A stretch of 64,000 nucleotides of DNA from Azadirachta indica (GCA_022749755.1 CM040450.1:4888913-4952912); one strand, 5' to 3'. Shown: positions 12,322 through 25,721, counted from the first letter of the stretch. Translations and numbers: made by a program. Notes: a model not told the origin generated them from the letters alone.

Positions 12322-15300
12322 ATGGACTCCGAAGATTCTCGCCAGGAACAATCACCGCTTGTTGTTGATAATTTGGAAATTCGAACTCCGAAGGACTACA
12401 CCCGAGATGTTCATATCTTGAGTTCCGCGTTTCTCTTGATATTTCTCGCGTATGGAGCCGCTCAGAATTTGGAGACTACTGTTAATACTGTGAGTCGTTG
12501 ACTGCTTTCTGTGTTTGGAGTTGAAAATCGATTTATTTCGGCTAATTTTGATGGTTTTGGTTCGTGGTTTGAAATTTCTGTTCGGATCACGAGAAATTTC
12601 AGTAGTAGAAGTGAAATTCAATGTTGTGTTTGGTCAGCTTTTGGAATTAAAATGTTATGCTGTTTTTAAGATTAAATTTTGTTTTAGGAGGGGAATCTGG
12701 GTACGATTTCGCTTGGGATATTGTACCTCTCATTCACCTGTTTCAGTTTAATTGCGTCATTGGTGGTTCGAAGATTGGGTTCGAAGAACGCTCTGATTCT
12801 TGGGACTACTGGTTATTGGTTATTCGTAGCTGCGAATTTGGTGCCATCATGGTAATCACTTATTCACATTTGTTTTCTGTGTTTTGACTGGATGATTCTG
12901 AACTACTCTAATTTGAGCTGTTTATTTATAATTCATTTTGTCATTAAATTTTCCTGAGATTACCATTTTCATGTTTTAGAGATGTTCATTTTCGTGTTCT
13001 GTTTTTGTGTCACTTCCACTTCTTTTTTTTTTCTTAATTTTTTATAGGTACACTATGGTGCCAGCCTCTTTTTATCTTGGCTTTGCTGCTTCAATTATAT
13101 GGGTTGGAGAGGTGTAGCTGCATTTTTTGGATTCCACTCAATGCTTGCTCTTATTTAATAATATAAGGAAGGAATTATTCATGAAGTTGCTAACTTATAG
13201 AAACTTATTATGGTCTATCAGGGAACTTATCTCACTTCCGCTGCACTCAGTCATGCAAGTGATCACAACTTGCCTGAAGCAACAGTGATTGGTAACTTCA
13301 ATGGAGAATTTTGGGGATTTTTCGCCAGCCACCAGGTGTGCCTTTTGAATTATTTCTGACAAAGCAAAGTATGTGCTGGTTTAGTTAGAAGAACCTTTTT
13401 TTCCCCTTCTTTAATTGATGAGTGTTTGCTTGCTATTTATAGTGTTCTCAGTTTTGATTAGTCTTCCCCTAATTTTTGCAGTTTGTTGGGAATCTTATCT
13501 CACTTGCAGTGCTGAGAGACGATAAGGTATGTACTGCCTTGTAATTAATCTTCACTTTGTACATTGTTTGCTGGGTATTGTCATATTATTATCAATTAAA
13601 TTATAGATTTTCTTTGTTTTTTCATTTTTTACATGTAGCATTTTTTGGGGGGAAGAGGAGGCTGTTCTGAGAAACATATCGAAAATTATTATGGCTTTAG
13701 TCATTAGAAAATAGTTATGTTTAGAAAGTGCTGACGTTTCTTAACCAGATCTGACCTTCTAAGACCGATTCTTTGTTGACTGTAAAAGATGTCTTCTTGG
13801 TTCCATTTCCTTTTAACAGTCCAAAAGGAAGAATTAGTAAGATAGACACTTGTGATGTAATTGTGGTGCCTTTGATTTCAGGACATATTTGGAATGAATC
13901 ATTTCTATGCTTTACATTCAAATTATCCATTTTTTTTTCAATCCTTTTGACAAGCTACTTCCTATTAATTTTCTTTTATTTACTGTAGGAGGGAAGTACC
14001 AGTGGCACCGCTTTATTGTTCGTCGTGTTTCTTTGCAGTATGACATTAGGCACTATACTTATGTGCTTCTTACGTAAAGAGGATGGTAAAGGAGAAAAGG
14101 GACCAGCAGATTCTTCTGTTAACTTCTATTCTTACATAGTGTCTTTGTCAAAGTCAATCACCACTCTTCTGTTGGACATACGGATGCTACTAATCATCCC
14201 CCTTATTGCATATTCAGGATTACAGCAAGCATTTGTATGGTAATACTTGGCAAACTTCATATGTGCACTTTCTATTGCCTTTTTATTGACATTTACAGTT
14301 CAACCTTTTTCATTCTTTTGTAGGGCTGAATTTACTAATAAGATTGTAACTCCAGCACTTGGTGTGTCTGGTGTGGGTGGTGCTATGGCAGTTTATGGAG
14401 CTTTTGATGCAATAGTAAGTATGAGGATGCAAAAATAAGCATTTTCATGCAATAAACAGCTTGGGAATTTATGTATTCCAAGGGAATATTTTTTCCATAT
14501 TTTCTTCCTTGAGTTCTTTTTTGGGTGGTCTTGTGTGAGTGTTTGAATATGAAGAAACATGTTTAACCTTGTTGCTCACAATAATCTACAAAAATTTCTG
14601 TCATAACAACGTATTATGACTTCAGTATTAGATGCTTATTAATTTAACAATATCTGCTTCTATTGACTCATTGAATAAGAGAGTCCTTGCCAGTTGTTCA
14701 TGCCTTGTGCCATGCTATACGCTGTTGTTTTGGTCATGGAGTGCCATGCTATATGCTGTCGTTTTGATCATGTTGTCTTTATCACTCTTTTGGTCACAAA
14801 ACTTTACCTGCAACCTATTTAGTTCTTGATAAAGACATTTTAAACACAAAATACAGCTTTGTTAGTGCTCTAAGCAAATACTTCCTAGATTGTGTCTCTG
14901 TGAGGACTTACCATCACTGTACTTTCTTTGGCTGTACCCGTAGATAGGAGGTAAATTTTGATGTTTATTGCATCTTTGTGAGGACTGACTATCACCATAA
15001 TTCCTTTGGCTGTACTTGTATATAGGAAGTAAATTTTGATGTTTTATTTGTTATATAAAATAATAAATAATTGAATTCAGTCTCAGCCTGTTACTGCAAC
15101 TTTTTTCAGTGTTCCCTGGCTGCTGGTCGACTTACCTCTGGTCTTTCGTCAATCACTTTCATAGTTTCTGGTGGACTTGTTGTTCAGGCTATTGTATTCC
15201 TCTGGGTTCTGCTAAAATACAGGTTAGTGTTGTGCACTTCTTTTACAGTGAAGTTGTGTAGAGCCTGAAGCTTTTAAGTTTGAAGGTATTACTATATTTT

Positions 15301-16149
15301 CATCTCATTGTTTTACTGTCTTGATGCAGTTTAACTAGTGGAGTACTTGGCACTCTATATCCTCTTCTCATGGCAGCTTTGTTGGGCATCGGAGATGGAG
15401 TGCTCAATACACAGCTTAGTGCTTTACTTGGGCTACTGTTTAAGCATGATACGGTACTAGTTAAACCTACTTTATTAAGTCGAGCATATTCACCTACCTC
15501 ATATTCTTAACCATTAAGGCTAATGTTACCATCTTAGCTGCTATATCTCATATCACCTGCTTATTTTACCTGCCTCTATAGTTGCTACTGTAAAAGCCAT
15601 TATTCTGTCATGCGCATATTTTGCCATGCCATCTTTAAAATAAAAATAAAAAAAGATGAAAAAAATTTGACCTATTGGACTAGATGGTCATTTTGTCAAT
15701 AGTTTTATAATTCTCGTAAAATGAAGGAAGAGACTTCTGTGTTATTGAGAGTTGAGATGCCAATCTCCTGCACTATGAAAATGAATGAGTTTCACTAGAT
15801 TGTTTTGCACCCTCATTAAACAGCTTCTGGGTAGCTTTATACTGATCAGAAAATGAAGCCTTCAATTACATTGCTGTTTCTTTTTTGTTATTGATATTAA
15901 GTTTTACAGTTGTGTCACGTTACTTGGATACCTAATTATGAGATATATTGGTTTTTGGAGCAGGAGGGAGCATTTGCACAGCTCAAGGTGTGGCAGTGTG
16001 CTTCCATTGCAGTTGTGTTCTTCATATATCCATACATCTCGTTGGAGGCAATGCTGATTATTATGCTTACAGGCACATTCGTCTCATTGGTTGGATTTCT
16101 GTTTCTTACCCTTCTGGTAGAGAAAGCATTCTATTCTTCCAGTTCATGA
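12322..16149 (+). CDS. UNC93-like protein (major facilitator superfamily), 439 aa
   Basis: Ten exons: 12322-12489, 12688-12851, 13048-13111, 13222-13335, 13482-13526, 13989-14239, 14324-14414, 15110-15222, 15330-15453 and 15964-16149. All introns are GT..AG and the sum is 1320 nt, in frame, giving 439 residues. The N-terminus is a short hydrophilic tail with YTRDVHILS, followed by the UNC93 signature LLIFLAYGAAQNLETTVN. About eleven to twelve hydrophobic segments follow, including GNLGTISLGILYLSF and the late GIGDGVLNTQLSALLG motif. Length and motifs match plant UNC93-like protein 3 (At3g09470 type). UNC93 proteins are polytopic membrane proteins. Animal members regulate potassium channels or Toll-receptor traffic, and plant members are less studied, so substrate and compartment cannot be read from sequence. 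Intron 7 (14415-15109) contains two internal tandem duplications. Confidence 0.93.
14901..15050 (+). repeat. 78-bp tandem duplication in UNC93 intron 7
   Basis: The segment starting TGAGGACT at 14901 recurs from 14979 with a period of 78 bp and roughly 85 percent identity by eye, ending with the shared GTAAATTTTGATGTTT. A shorter, similar duplication (GTGCCATGCTATA...) lies just before it at about 14705-14775. Confidence 0.75.
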
Positions 16150-17690
16150 TGCTTGGAAAGCTGTCATTCAGTCAATATTGCCACGAAAATCATGTCACAC
16201 TCATGTGTTGCTGTGTTGTATCTCTTACCCGTAAAATCGGTCCAATGACAAATCTGGTTTCTGTAAAATATTCATTATATCGGTTATAGTTCTCAAAATC
16301 AATGGTGAGCTGGTTATTCACAGTGATTATTGTTGGTCATCAATGGTGGAATATGCATTTTGATCAAAATGTCTTCTGACTTTAGTAAGACCCTTTTCTC
16401 CTCTGTGAATATCTTTTCATTTTGTATTGTAGGCATCAATATCCTTCCTTCAGGTTTAATGGAAACCGCGCTACGAATTCGTATATAGGGTTAAATAATT
16501 TTAATTATTGTATTTTTAAAAAATATAATAATTAGTTCTCGACCATTAGGCCAAATAGGATTGGACAACGATTTCATTTTTGTTAAATTTAAACCGAATT
16601 GAACATCAGCTAGTTCATAGACTATAATCGATTAAAATTGAAAATCAAATATGAATTGAATCGAACCACATTGAAATAGTTCAGTTTGGGTCTATTTTTT
16701 TTTTTAAAATTTTTATCGATATTTAAGTGTATTTTTATTAATTTTTTGACAAAACAAAAATTGAATCGAAACAATCTAGTTTCAAAAATACGAAATTCAT
16801 AAAAATTGAATTGACCAAAAAACGAAATATTTGCCCGTCCCCAACAAGAAGTAGTCAGGTCATGGTATGCCAATTCCCTCTTCTTCAAGGGAGTTGTTTA
16901 ACTTCCAATCAGAATTAAAAGTAGTAGTCAACATTTATCTATTATTGATAATTTTTAATATTTTAAAAATTTTGTAGTTATTTGATAAATTGTTTTTTAA
17001 AAGTAACAACTAAATTATTAGATATCTAATTTGATTATTTTGAATAACAACTAAATTATTGGAAAAACAAGTAGTTTTATCTGATTATTTTGAGCCACTT
17101 ATCTACTATATTGACATACATGATTGAGAAGCAAGAAGCCAAAAAAAATTTGTAGAATATCAAATAAATTAAAATATTTGAATTTAAGAAGTAAAAAAAA
17201 AAAAAAAAATTCCTTCCATCAGGGACATGGGATGTCGGTTAAAAGAAATTACGTATTTTTGTATAAATAAATATGGAAGGAGAATAATTCCCATATATAG
17301 AATACAATACTCTAAAAAACAAATTAATCACTTAAAAATTTGTGAAGCTGACCTAAGGACCAAGGTCAAGGAGAACACAACGAATTTCATTCTACCTGTA
17401 ACTCCTCTACCTACCAACTATTACCAAAACAACACGCGCACCAAAATCGGACCCCATTGGTCATGGAGTCGTTGGCCTGTCAAACCCAACCCATAACCCA
17501 AAAGACAGAAACTCAATTTTTTTATTAAAAAAAAAAGAAACTCCCGTCATTCCTTCCCTTCTAGTCAACGTACAATATAGCACTCAACTCACCTAATCTC
17601 CAAGTCGTTGAAGATTAGGTCTCATTTTTTCTTTTTTTCAAATTTCCATAAATATTTATAAAACCCTAATGCTTTGATTCGATTACTGAA
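16150..17690. other. intergenic DNA with a repeat-like AT-rich patch
   Basis: No gene supported. The part 16480-16850 is rich in AATCGAACC/AATTGAAT-type words common in dispersed plant repeats, but I could not define its ends. A poly-A run lies near 17191-17209. The last 100 bases are probably the promoter and leader of the next gene. Confidence 0.4.
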
Positions 17691-17714
17691 CGTTTTCGAT
17701 TCTTGTTTTTGATA

Positions 17715-18077
17715 ATGCCTTTTTCCTTCTTTACGTCTCTGCTTTCCAAACTCACATCGCGATGGCCTCTGTTCCTCTATGCTGCCACGTGGACAGCTCT
17801 TCTCACGGTGACGGTGGCCATGGCTTCGTTTTGGCCTGAAGTCACTTTCGTGTGGGCGATATCTCCCTCTTCTTCATTTTCACGAGAGTGCGAGAGTGAG
17901 GCGTCCGTTAGGGCTCCCTTGGACGTGCCGGGAGAGATCCTCTGCTTGCCGACTCACATGTTTAAGAGATCCAAAATCGATCTGATTGTACCTCCGGTTT
18001 TCGCGGCCGTCGTGGTGGCTGGCTCCGCCTGGATAGTGAGGGCTTTAGGCTTGTTTGAGAACGACGAGTCCCCTTGA
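17715..18077 (+). CDS. small two-transmembrane protein of unknown function, 120 aa
   Basis: A single-exon ORF with higher GC than its flanks. The first ATG of the frame is at 17715; the frame opens further upstream but without an ATG. It encodes 120 residues. Two hydrophobic segments are clear: about residues 17-41 (FLYAATWTALLTVTVAMASFW) and about 90-112 (LIVPPVFAAVVVAGSAWIVRAL). Between them lies a Ser- and Glu-rich loop with PGEILCLPTHMF near residues 72-83. The N-terminus (FTSLLSKLTSRWP) is basic, without an obvious cleavage site, so both segments are probably membrane anchors. I believe this belongs to a plant-specific uncharacterised family but cannot name it. A TATA-like AAATATTTATAAAACCC just upstream (17650-17665) supports expression. 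No function should be assigned. Confidence 0.72.
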   Translation: MPFSFFTSLLSKLTSRWPLFLYAATWTALLTVTVAMASFWPEVTFVWAISPSSSFSRECESEASVRAPLDVPGEILCLPTHMFKRSKIDLIVPPVFAAVVVAGSAWIVRALGLFENDESP

Positions 18078-19040
18078 TCACTAGGGGTATGTAACGTCTC
18101 TTCCTGTGATTTAATTTCCACCGTCTGATCGTATAAGACGGCGTGTAGCTAACATCCTGATGTCGTGTCTCGGTACATAATAGTTATAATTCTCAAGTAT
18201 CTATTCTTTTGACTACCAAAATTGCAAATATAATATATGTTTTGATAAATACGTGCGTTTTTAATTTGATGATTAATGTTCAGTCATTTATTAGTTAACG
18301 ATTTCATTTGACTAATAGTTTTTAATTAAACCAAACTCTTGTAGGTCAGCCGTCTAAATATCTTTGCAATGAATGGTGTAGGGTTTAGTACCGTATATGC
18401 ATGAGAAAGTCCACCTAGAAATAGATGCAATGTCTGCATACTGAGAAACAAAATGAAACTTGAAATAGTATCAAAGTGATTGTGACTTCCATTTGTCAGT
18501 GCATTATATGATCGTACAAATCAATCATAATCACAACCAAAATATTCAAGGCATCGTACAGTTGTGGTTGGCCAACTGTACAACAAATGCATGCATTGTG
18601 CTGTAAAAATATGCATTATATAAGATTTCCAGTATCAACATTTTATACAAAAGCACAAATTAAATTGTCCTTTTATATAATCATTTTTATCAGGCTATAC
18701 TATATATACTTTATAGTTATTCAATCCTAAGGACTAAAGTATGTATTCTGAAATATTTTTGTTCTTGCGGCGTAGTTATTGCAAGAATTATATATGAGTG
18801 GGGTAATGTACTTTTGATTTCTGAATTTGAGTCATGCTTGAACTTGGAGCAAGCGGAAGAAAGTACTAGTATGGCCTGTAGTAATTTCAGGATTTTGAAA
18901 GCAAAGATACATAAAATGCTTCCACAAATTTGTTTCCAATGTCAAATAAACAATTCACCCATAATTTATTAACCAATTCGATGACACCCCATGAATCAAT
19001 CGCTTCCAAAATATTATTAGAAATAACTGAAATTAGGCCT
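18078..19040. other. intergenic DNA
   Basis: AT-rich with no supported ORF. The ends probably contain the 3' UTRs of the two convergent flanking genes. Confidence 0.45.
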
Positions 19041-21434
19041 TCAAATATTTGAAACAGAGTTAATCAACTTGTTGCTGAAGTCCCACAGTTTGCTGGCCAG
19101 CACTTCATCTCTAGCCAGTTTGCTTGGTGGCATCTCGTTGCAGTCGAGGAAATATTTTCCACTTACACCTTTCAAGCTTGGATGAAGAGCAACATAGCAT
19201 GTTGAGGCTGCCCCCTGATTTCAATTACGAAGGCCAAATTATTTTACTGACAACAATCTCTGTAAGTTGTTGTAATTCTACTTTTAGAAGAAGAACAGGA
19301 AAATGAGAAATTACCTGAGGGACATTTTTCCACAGGAAAAAGGAGAAAAACTTCAAAACTCCTGCACAATAAGATGATGAAAATGTGAAAACAAAACATC
19401 CCAAAATTTTGTAGAAAAAAGTCATTCTGCTTCTGGGGCATAGAACATACTCATAGTAATGGCAGAATGTTTAAAAAGATTTGTCATTATCAGACCCGGG
19501 TGAACGGAATTTGCTGTAATATTTACTCCCTCTTCCTGTAATAACCATGTAATGGAAAAGCTTAGAAAATCCGGTAAAGATGTAGACTAACACAATAATG
19601 AACAAGCCATTAACCAGGATATACATATTTACCCGCAATCGACGAGATAGCTCATTAGCGTGCAATATGTTTGCTAATTTAGATTGCCCATATGCTTTTT
19701 TGTCAGAATAACTGAATCAAAATGATATATAATAATATCTATCAGCTATTTAATGATTGAAATATGCAATAGAATCAAGATATATTATCAAAAGCAGCAG
19801 ATAAAAAGTAAGGGATCATACCCAGTTCTGTCACTAATATTGTCAAACCGAATCCCAACGCTATAGGTGTAATTGTGGGCTATAGATGACAGATTCACAA
19901 TCCTACCTTCAATACCAGTTGCTTTCGCTGTGTTCTTCATTTTATCCAGAAGCAGGTTTGTTAAGAGAAAATGCCCTGAAAATGGTAGAGTAGGACAATT
20001 CTTATACCATTCAATAAGAACCAAGATTGATTACTTAGTGATCAGATATATTTAATATTGAAACATATACCAATGTGATTTGTTGCAAATTGCATCTCTA
20101 TACCATCCTCGGAGAGCTGGTAGGGACAGAACATAATTCCAGCATTGTTTCTGCAATTCATGTTAATTAATGTGGTCGTACCGATTGATTCTCAGTAATA
20201 AATTCATGATACGTATACATTTTTGTCCGCATCGCAAAGGAGAGAGAGAGGGAGAGTAAATACGTACATTAAAATGTTAAGGGGAAGACCAAGAGCAATG
20301 AAGTTATGAGCAAATGCTTTAATGGAAGCAATGGAGGAAAGATCGAGTTTCAGAACATCCACAAGTGCAGTTTTATCTTCTTTCAGAATAAGCTGTTTTG
20401 CTTCATTTGCTGCCTCCATGTTTCTTGCAGCAATTATAACGTGAGCTTTACGTAGAGCCAAGACTCTAGCAGTCTCCAAGCCAATTCCACCAGCCCCACC
20501 TGCATTCAGCATTTTAATTTGTTCAACAGTAATAATTCTATATATATTCCATATCTTTTTTCAATTATGCTTTAATTTGTTTTAAAAACTCTCTGGTTAG
20601 CTCAAAATAACAACCGATCCAAATTAAAGTTTTGCAAGAAGATTTTCCGATGGAAAATTACATAAAAAGAATTTGCACGAATGATATGAGTTAAAAAATA
20701 AATTTTATGTAGGCAAGAGATTCGGAAAGATAATTAAGCCTTTACTTTGTATTTTTTTTGAAACTTTATTAAATATATTTTGCCTGGCTTTCTTTATATA
20801 TATATATATATATAAAGAATTGAACTTTAGTTATTAGTAATTAAACTTAGAGAAATTAAACTTTCGAAATCCAGATAAATTCGAGAAAAAAACAGACTTA
20901 TGTACTCATGACGAATGAAAAGGAAGAAGTATTCAATTAATTTGATTGTTGGTATTAATTGAATGCGTGAATGGGTGACTTTGTGGATGGTGTGGAGTGG
21001 TTTGTAGTTAGAAGTTGAGAAAACAACAGTTACTTCACAGGAAAGCAACAAAGCAGAAGCGAAAATGTGGAAACTATGATAAGGCCACAGATCCAAACCA
21101 GCCAAAGAAAAAGACAAACAGAGCCTTAACCCTTTAAGCCTCTCCTATTGCTAATAGATTATAGATTGTAGACCATAACAGCAAACACCCAAAAAACAAA
21201 AAAAAAAAAGCTTAACACCGCCATTGATAAACCAGAGAACATAAACTGATCAAAACCATAACTTAAAATGAACAACAACAAAACAAGAACAAGTTAGCTA
21301 GCTATGAGATTGAGACCTGTAATGACAACAGTAAGATTGCTTGCATCAATCCCATCAGTAACTTGCTCAGCAGTTGAAGCGGAACCAAACCCACTTAAAC
21401 CAGGCCTTCCTGTGATCAACTCAAAAATACCCAT
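19041..21434 (-). CDS. TIC32-like short-chain dehydrogenase/reductase, 322 aa
   Basis: Eight exons in transcription order: 21434-21317, 20499-20268, 20150-20071, 19975-19822, 19711-19633, 19535-19451, 19361-19315 and 19214-19041. All introns are GT..AG and the total is 969 nt, in frame, 322 residues. It is a classical SDR. The NAD(P)-binding TGGAGGIG lies at about 39-46, NNAG at 118-121, the catalytic Ser region NLSSIAH at about 171-177, and the YGQSK motif places Tyr202 and Lys206. The C-terminal [14 protein letters not shown] and LWKNVPQGAAS are characteristic of the plant TIC32/retinol-dehydrogenase-like group. Some members are chloroplast inner-envelope proteins proposed as redox sensors of protein import, but the role of this subgroup is unproven and the substrate unknown. 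It resembles Arabidopsis At2g37540, which I recall lying next to AGD7, in agreement with the ARF-GAP gene found downstream here. Confidence 0.93.
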
Positions 21435-22013
21435 ATCTGCAGAATTAAACCTAGCTCTTCCGTTTTCTTCAAACGTACAAGAAGAGAGAATTCTGAAGCG
21501 TTTGGTTTTGCCTTTGATTTCTTGTCTAAAGTAGAACAGAGATGAAAATTGAGATAGCTGAAGGAGCTAGCTAGTTAATTGAGGAATGGAATGCATGTAA
21601 TGTAACATAAATATAATGGGAAGTTGTTCATTACTTATTAATGAAATTTGGAGGCTTGTAGGTGGGGACAGATAAATGCGTATGTGGCTGTATTAATTCT
21701 CTTTGGTGAAATGTTGATAATGGCTTCAAGGACCTTTCAACTGTTACCACGTGTACCACACTGTAACGCCATTTTACGGCAGGGATTGATTTTCCTTTCT
21801 CACTTTGTTTCGTCTTTGTGTTCGGTAATATCACGACATACACAAGGGTTATGTATATAAGTTTTTTAGATGTTAATTTATTCATGTAATTAATATGATT
21901 ATATTATATTATATTATTATCACATATTTTATATTTATACATAATTTTATATTAACAATATGATAAAGTTACCTCAATTATATTAAATAAAATTTATATC
22001 CATGATCAGTAGC

Positions 22014-22170
22014 AGAGTTATGTTGGGGTAGGGGCCCTAAAAAAATTTGAAATGTTGGCTAAAAATTATTGATTTTACCTTTCTAAATTATATATTTATT
22101 ATTTTGGCCCTCCCAAATTTTAAAATATCACGTTGTGGCCCCCTCGAACGTCAATCCTACTTCTGCCACT
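22014..22170. repeat. short dispersed repeat or MITE-like fragment
   Basis: Begins AGTAGCAGAGTTATGTTGGGG and ends GGGGCCCC-poor DNA followed by ATCCTACTTCTGCCACTAT, so the two ends are imperfect inverted repeats (AGTAGCAGA against TCTGCCACT) with GGGGCC-like words inside each end. This resembles the common plant repeat motif of G-rich terminal words flanking an AT-rich core. No target duplication was identified. Confidence 0.4.
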
Positions 22171-22268
22171 ATCCTTTACCTTTTTATTACTACAATAGAT
22201 TTTGAGATATTGTAATTTTGCTTTTAAGTAAGAAAAAATTTTAATTTATATTTACGTAATATATTTAT

Positions 22269-22677
22269 TGATACCGAAAATTATAATTTTTAATATTGTA
22301 GTGAAAATTGTGTATTTTTATTGAATTAGTAAAAATCATCTATCCTCTTTTGCATAGGCCCTATTATATATGTATAACTTTCCTTTTTCTATTAGTATTA
22401 AGAATCTTAATAAACTTGAAATATATTTTACGGATCCTAACTTACTTTAAATTAAACTTCCCAAAATCAGTTTTCCTTATTTCACAAGGATTGCCTCCTT
22501 TCATAGTGTATCCAAGCAGAATCTTTTTTGAGCTGACTTGATCGTGATCGGTTCATTGCTGAGAGTGGCTGACTAGGCATTAGAATTGCCCATTATAAAG
22601 CCTATCACCCGCTTGGGCCGAGCTCATCTTTTTAAGTACTGGGCGTCATAGGACTGAGCCCATTTTCCCAAATATCA
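22269..22677. repeat. left LTR
   Basis: Begins TGATACCGAAAATT and ends CCCAAATATCA. It aligns along its length with 25722-26137, for example in the shared GTGTATTTTTATT, AATCAGTTTTCCTTATTTCA and GTGTATCC words. Confidence 0.78.
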
Positions 22678-23849
22678 AGCCCCCAAATTTTCAGTGAAAA
22701 GAATTTTTATTGAAAATTTTATTTCTTGAGTGTTCAAATTCCACTTAGACAGTGCCCACCCAATTGAGATATCAAAGCACAATCTAAGATTTATCCGACT
22801 AGACGCTTCTTTCCAAACAACTGAGCATGTGGTGAGTGAAAATAAGAACCTGTTTGATGGCCGAACATAAAATGACGTTACAACTTTCAAAATTCAAAAG
22901 AAGTGCCAATAGCGCTAAAATGTGCCTACATTTCGCCTTAATTCTCACGTCGGTTGTCACATATTTCTGCGTAATTGGCTCATCTTGCCTGCAGAAAGGC
23001 CAACTCAACAAGAGGTCTCATGGCAATATCCAAATCGTTTGTTCTGACTACGAACGAGGTATAAATTTGACCTTTTCCCTATGTTTACCACTTTACTTCT
23101 TGCATCTTCTACAAAGTTCAGAAAATTTTTTTTCACTCTCAACAAGCTTTTCTGAGGACCTTTTTTATTTCGGTAAGTCTTATTTTTTGTTGAGTTTATT
23201 TACTGCATTTCGCGTTCCAATATAAATCTGCCATTTCTTTCATGAAACTGTTAGCTTTATGATTAGGGATAAACATAAACTTATTTTTGATGCCTTAGGA
23301 CTTTAGAATCGACTTGTAAACTAGGGTGACCCATAGGAACCATTTTAGAATCTGACCATATGTGTTAAGTTTTCCTTGTCCGAGCATAAATTTAGTTAGG
23401 CTGCACTTGCATTCTAAGAACATTGTAGTAACCATAGATCTGAGCAGAACCTAATTCCCTTGAGTGAAACTGGTACTTAAACATGGTTTTGTCTAGCGAT
23501 GGACTCTAAATTAATCAAATCATGTTATTGTTTGCTTAGATTACTTATGTCAAGACATGAGAGGTATAAGGGACATCCCTAGTAACCTAAGAAGTGAATT
23601 TGACACTTTCTCAATAAGTTCGTCTGAGACAGACTACAAAGCTTGGAGCTGATTTCTCCGTTAGGTCAAGGCCGCACTCGTTATGGAACATAGGTGCAAC
23701 CCTTTGAAGAAGGCACCCTCAGTCATTTTTGACCCTAATGCTGAGATCCCTTTAACCATTTTATACCTTAAGTTAGATGCTTTTATGTTCTTTTACCATG
23801 AACCCGAGGTGGTGATTTTATCTAACAACTCTTCTGACCACATGTAAGG

Positions 23850-24640
23850 AGAAATGGACCCTAAACAGACTAATGCGGGAGATCAAGAAATCCTCCAAAA
23901 CCTCGTAGATAAAATTACAAGCAGGTCAACCTGTGTCTTATCTCCTAGCTCCCAAAGATAACTCCAAAGCACTTCCTATTATGAGCAAACTAGGGGACGG
24001 GAATTTGAGTGAGGAAAGTGACGAGTCTAAGGATAATCAAGATGGATTAGACTCCAAAGAAAACCCTCATAACATTTAGCCTCCCTTCACTTAGTACCCT
24101 CCCCCTCATCTATCAGGGAAAACAACCTGTTCAAGATCGACAAATTTCCATCTAACATTACCGAGGCTGATTTGGCGGCCTTTTAGGAACTCTACAACAT
24201 TCCTGACTCTATCACTCTTAGGGTCCCCGAAGCCAACGAGTTCTCCAATCGTTCTGGGGAGATGAAGTAACCTGCAACGAGTAGCTGTTTCTCCTCAAGG
24301 CTAGATTACTGTTATAGCCATATTTCGCCGCCCTGTTCCACGGCCAAGGGATTCCCTCTTATCAGTTGAATTTGAACGAATAGAGAACTATCGCCAGGCT
24401 ATACATGATTTGGACTATAGTTGGACAGACCCCACCAACTATTGACAAAATAAAATATTTATTCTTACTCAAGAAAGAACCAAAACTTCTATTAATTTCA
24501 AGCTTGCACCCAAGCCAATAAATTAGTCACGGGCAACCCCACTTATAATAAGAATTGAAAGGATAGATGGTTTTTTGTGAGAGGAGATTGGTGTCAGTTT
24601 TCCTGAGCTAAAATGAACATACACAGTCCTATGCCCTATA
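23850..24640 (+). pseudogene. decayed gag-like protein of the plant 'putative gypsy-type transposon' family
   Basis: With frameshifts and stops, the plus strand reads MDPKQTNAGDQEILQNLVDK near 23854. It continues as FKIDKFPSNITEADLAAF, a stop, then ELYNIPDSITLRVPEANEF at about 24130-24250, then MIWTIVGQTPPT near 24410-24440, and NPTYNKN-stop-KDRWFFVRGDW near 24540-24595. This order, an SNITEADL-like start, an LRVP segment, then the WKDRWFFV-type motif, matches the N-terminal domain of the plant gag-like proteins often annotated as putative gypsy-type transposase. It is broken in several places and cannot encode a full protein. It lies between the two LTRs. Confidence 0.6.
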
Positions 24641-24963
24641 CCTTCAAACCTATTTTTCGTAAGTATATCCCACAGGGTCAAATTCTGATGTACAAAATTT
24701 TTCGTGCTCGATTCCTTTGCTAAGATCTGCTGACTTTCTTCCTTATTTTTGTAGCAGCTTAGGGTCTAAAGACTGACTTGGCTGCCCTCTTGTTATCAAA
24801 GATTAATGGGGACATGTAAAACAAGCCGATTAGAAAACTTTGTTTTCCCCTGATCAGCTTATCGCCTTTGAGCGCGTTGAGGTTGCTCCGACCCGAGAAG
24901 AGTTTGAGACTGCTCTCTAGGTAAGGGAAGGACTTATCCCGGACGCTAATCAGGACGTGTTTG

Positions 24964-25678
24964 CTACTGATGAGGCTGAATAACTTGTTCATCTTTCCTT
25001 TCTTTGAATTTTAGAGGAAGGACTAGGCTCCGTATTTCCTTAGAGAAAGGGGATTTCAGGGAGAGTTCCCCCCTTTCGGATACGGTTTTGTCCCGTCGCT
25101 TGTCCTTTTCTCGCTGGGCCAGTAACTCTTCGATAAGTTCTCTGATTCTCTCCTCTATTTTTTTCCTACTCACCATTTGATCGGCAGCGAGTGCTGCCTG
25201 CTCAGGTGTTCTTTCGGTGGCAGCTTTTCCTCTTTCTTTCTGTCGCTTCTGGTTTAGGTAAGTTCACATATCCACTAAGCCCACATTGTGTTCAGATCTT
25301 CTTTTGTCATGACTCCACATTGTGTTGATCAAGAGCCAATTTTCGATTAGGTTTCTCCACATCACAAAAAGGAACTTCTTCCTCGAGGCCTTTAGGCAAC
25401 AACCTTTTTGTTTGGACCTTTTCGTATTTCTCCGTGCTTGGTACCCGCTGCTTACTCCTCATCTTTTTGATGGGCCACCCCTTGTGATGAGTTTTCGACA
25501 AAGAAACACTTTCTTCATTCTCCAGAAATCTTACCTTTGCTAGATAGCATCTGTTTACGCCATCCCAATGGATCATTCTTTGAAGGCTTTCAATTTCCCT
25601 CTCCATTATTCTTGTTTTGTCCTCTAAAGCCTTTACTTGCCTATTTTTCTCCAAATATTTTCGATCACTTTCCCGCAA
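24964..25678 (-). pseudogene. coiled-coil coding-like remnants inside the LTR element
   Basis: Two minus-strand frames lie just inside the right LTR. The one from 25678 to 25307 (123 codons) begins with a charged heptad-like stretch (YLEKNRQVKALEDKTRIMER). The one from 25176 to 24964 (70 codons) is also Glu/Lys/Arg-rich (KKIEERIRELIEELLAQREK). Both resemble the coiled-coil tails of plant gag-like proteins, but they run opposite to the gag-like region to their left. They could be parts of one inverted or captured segment. No homologue can be named from sequence alone. Confidence 0.4.
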
Positions 25679-25721
25679 CTGTTGGGCAAGTCAAATTAGG
25701 TTTGTTTCTATCTCACGAAGT

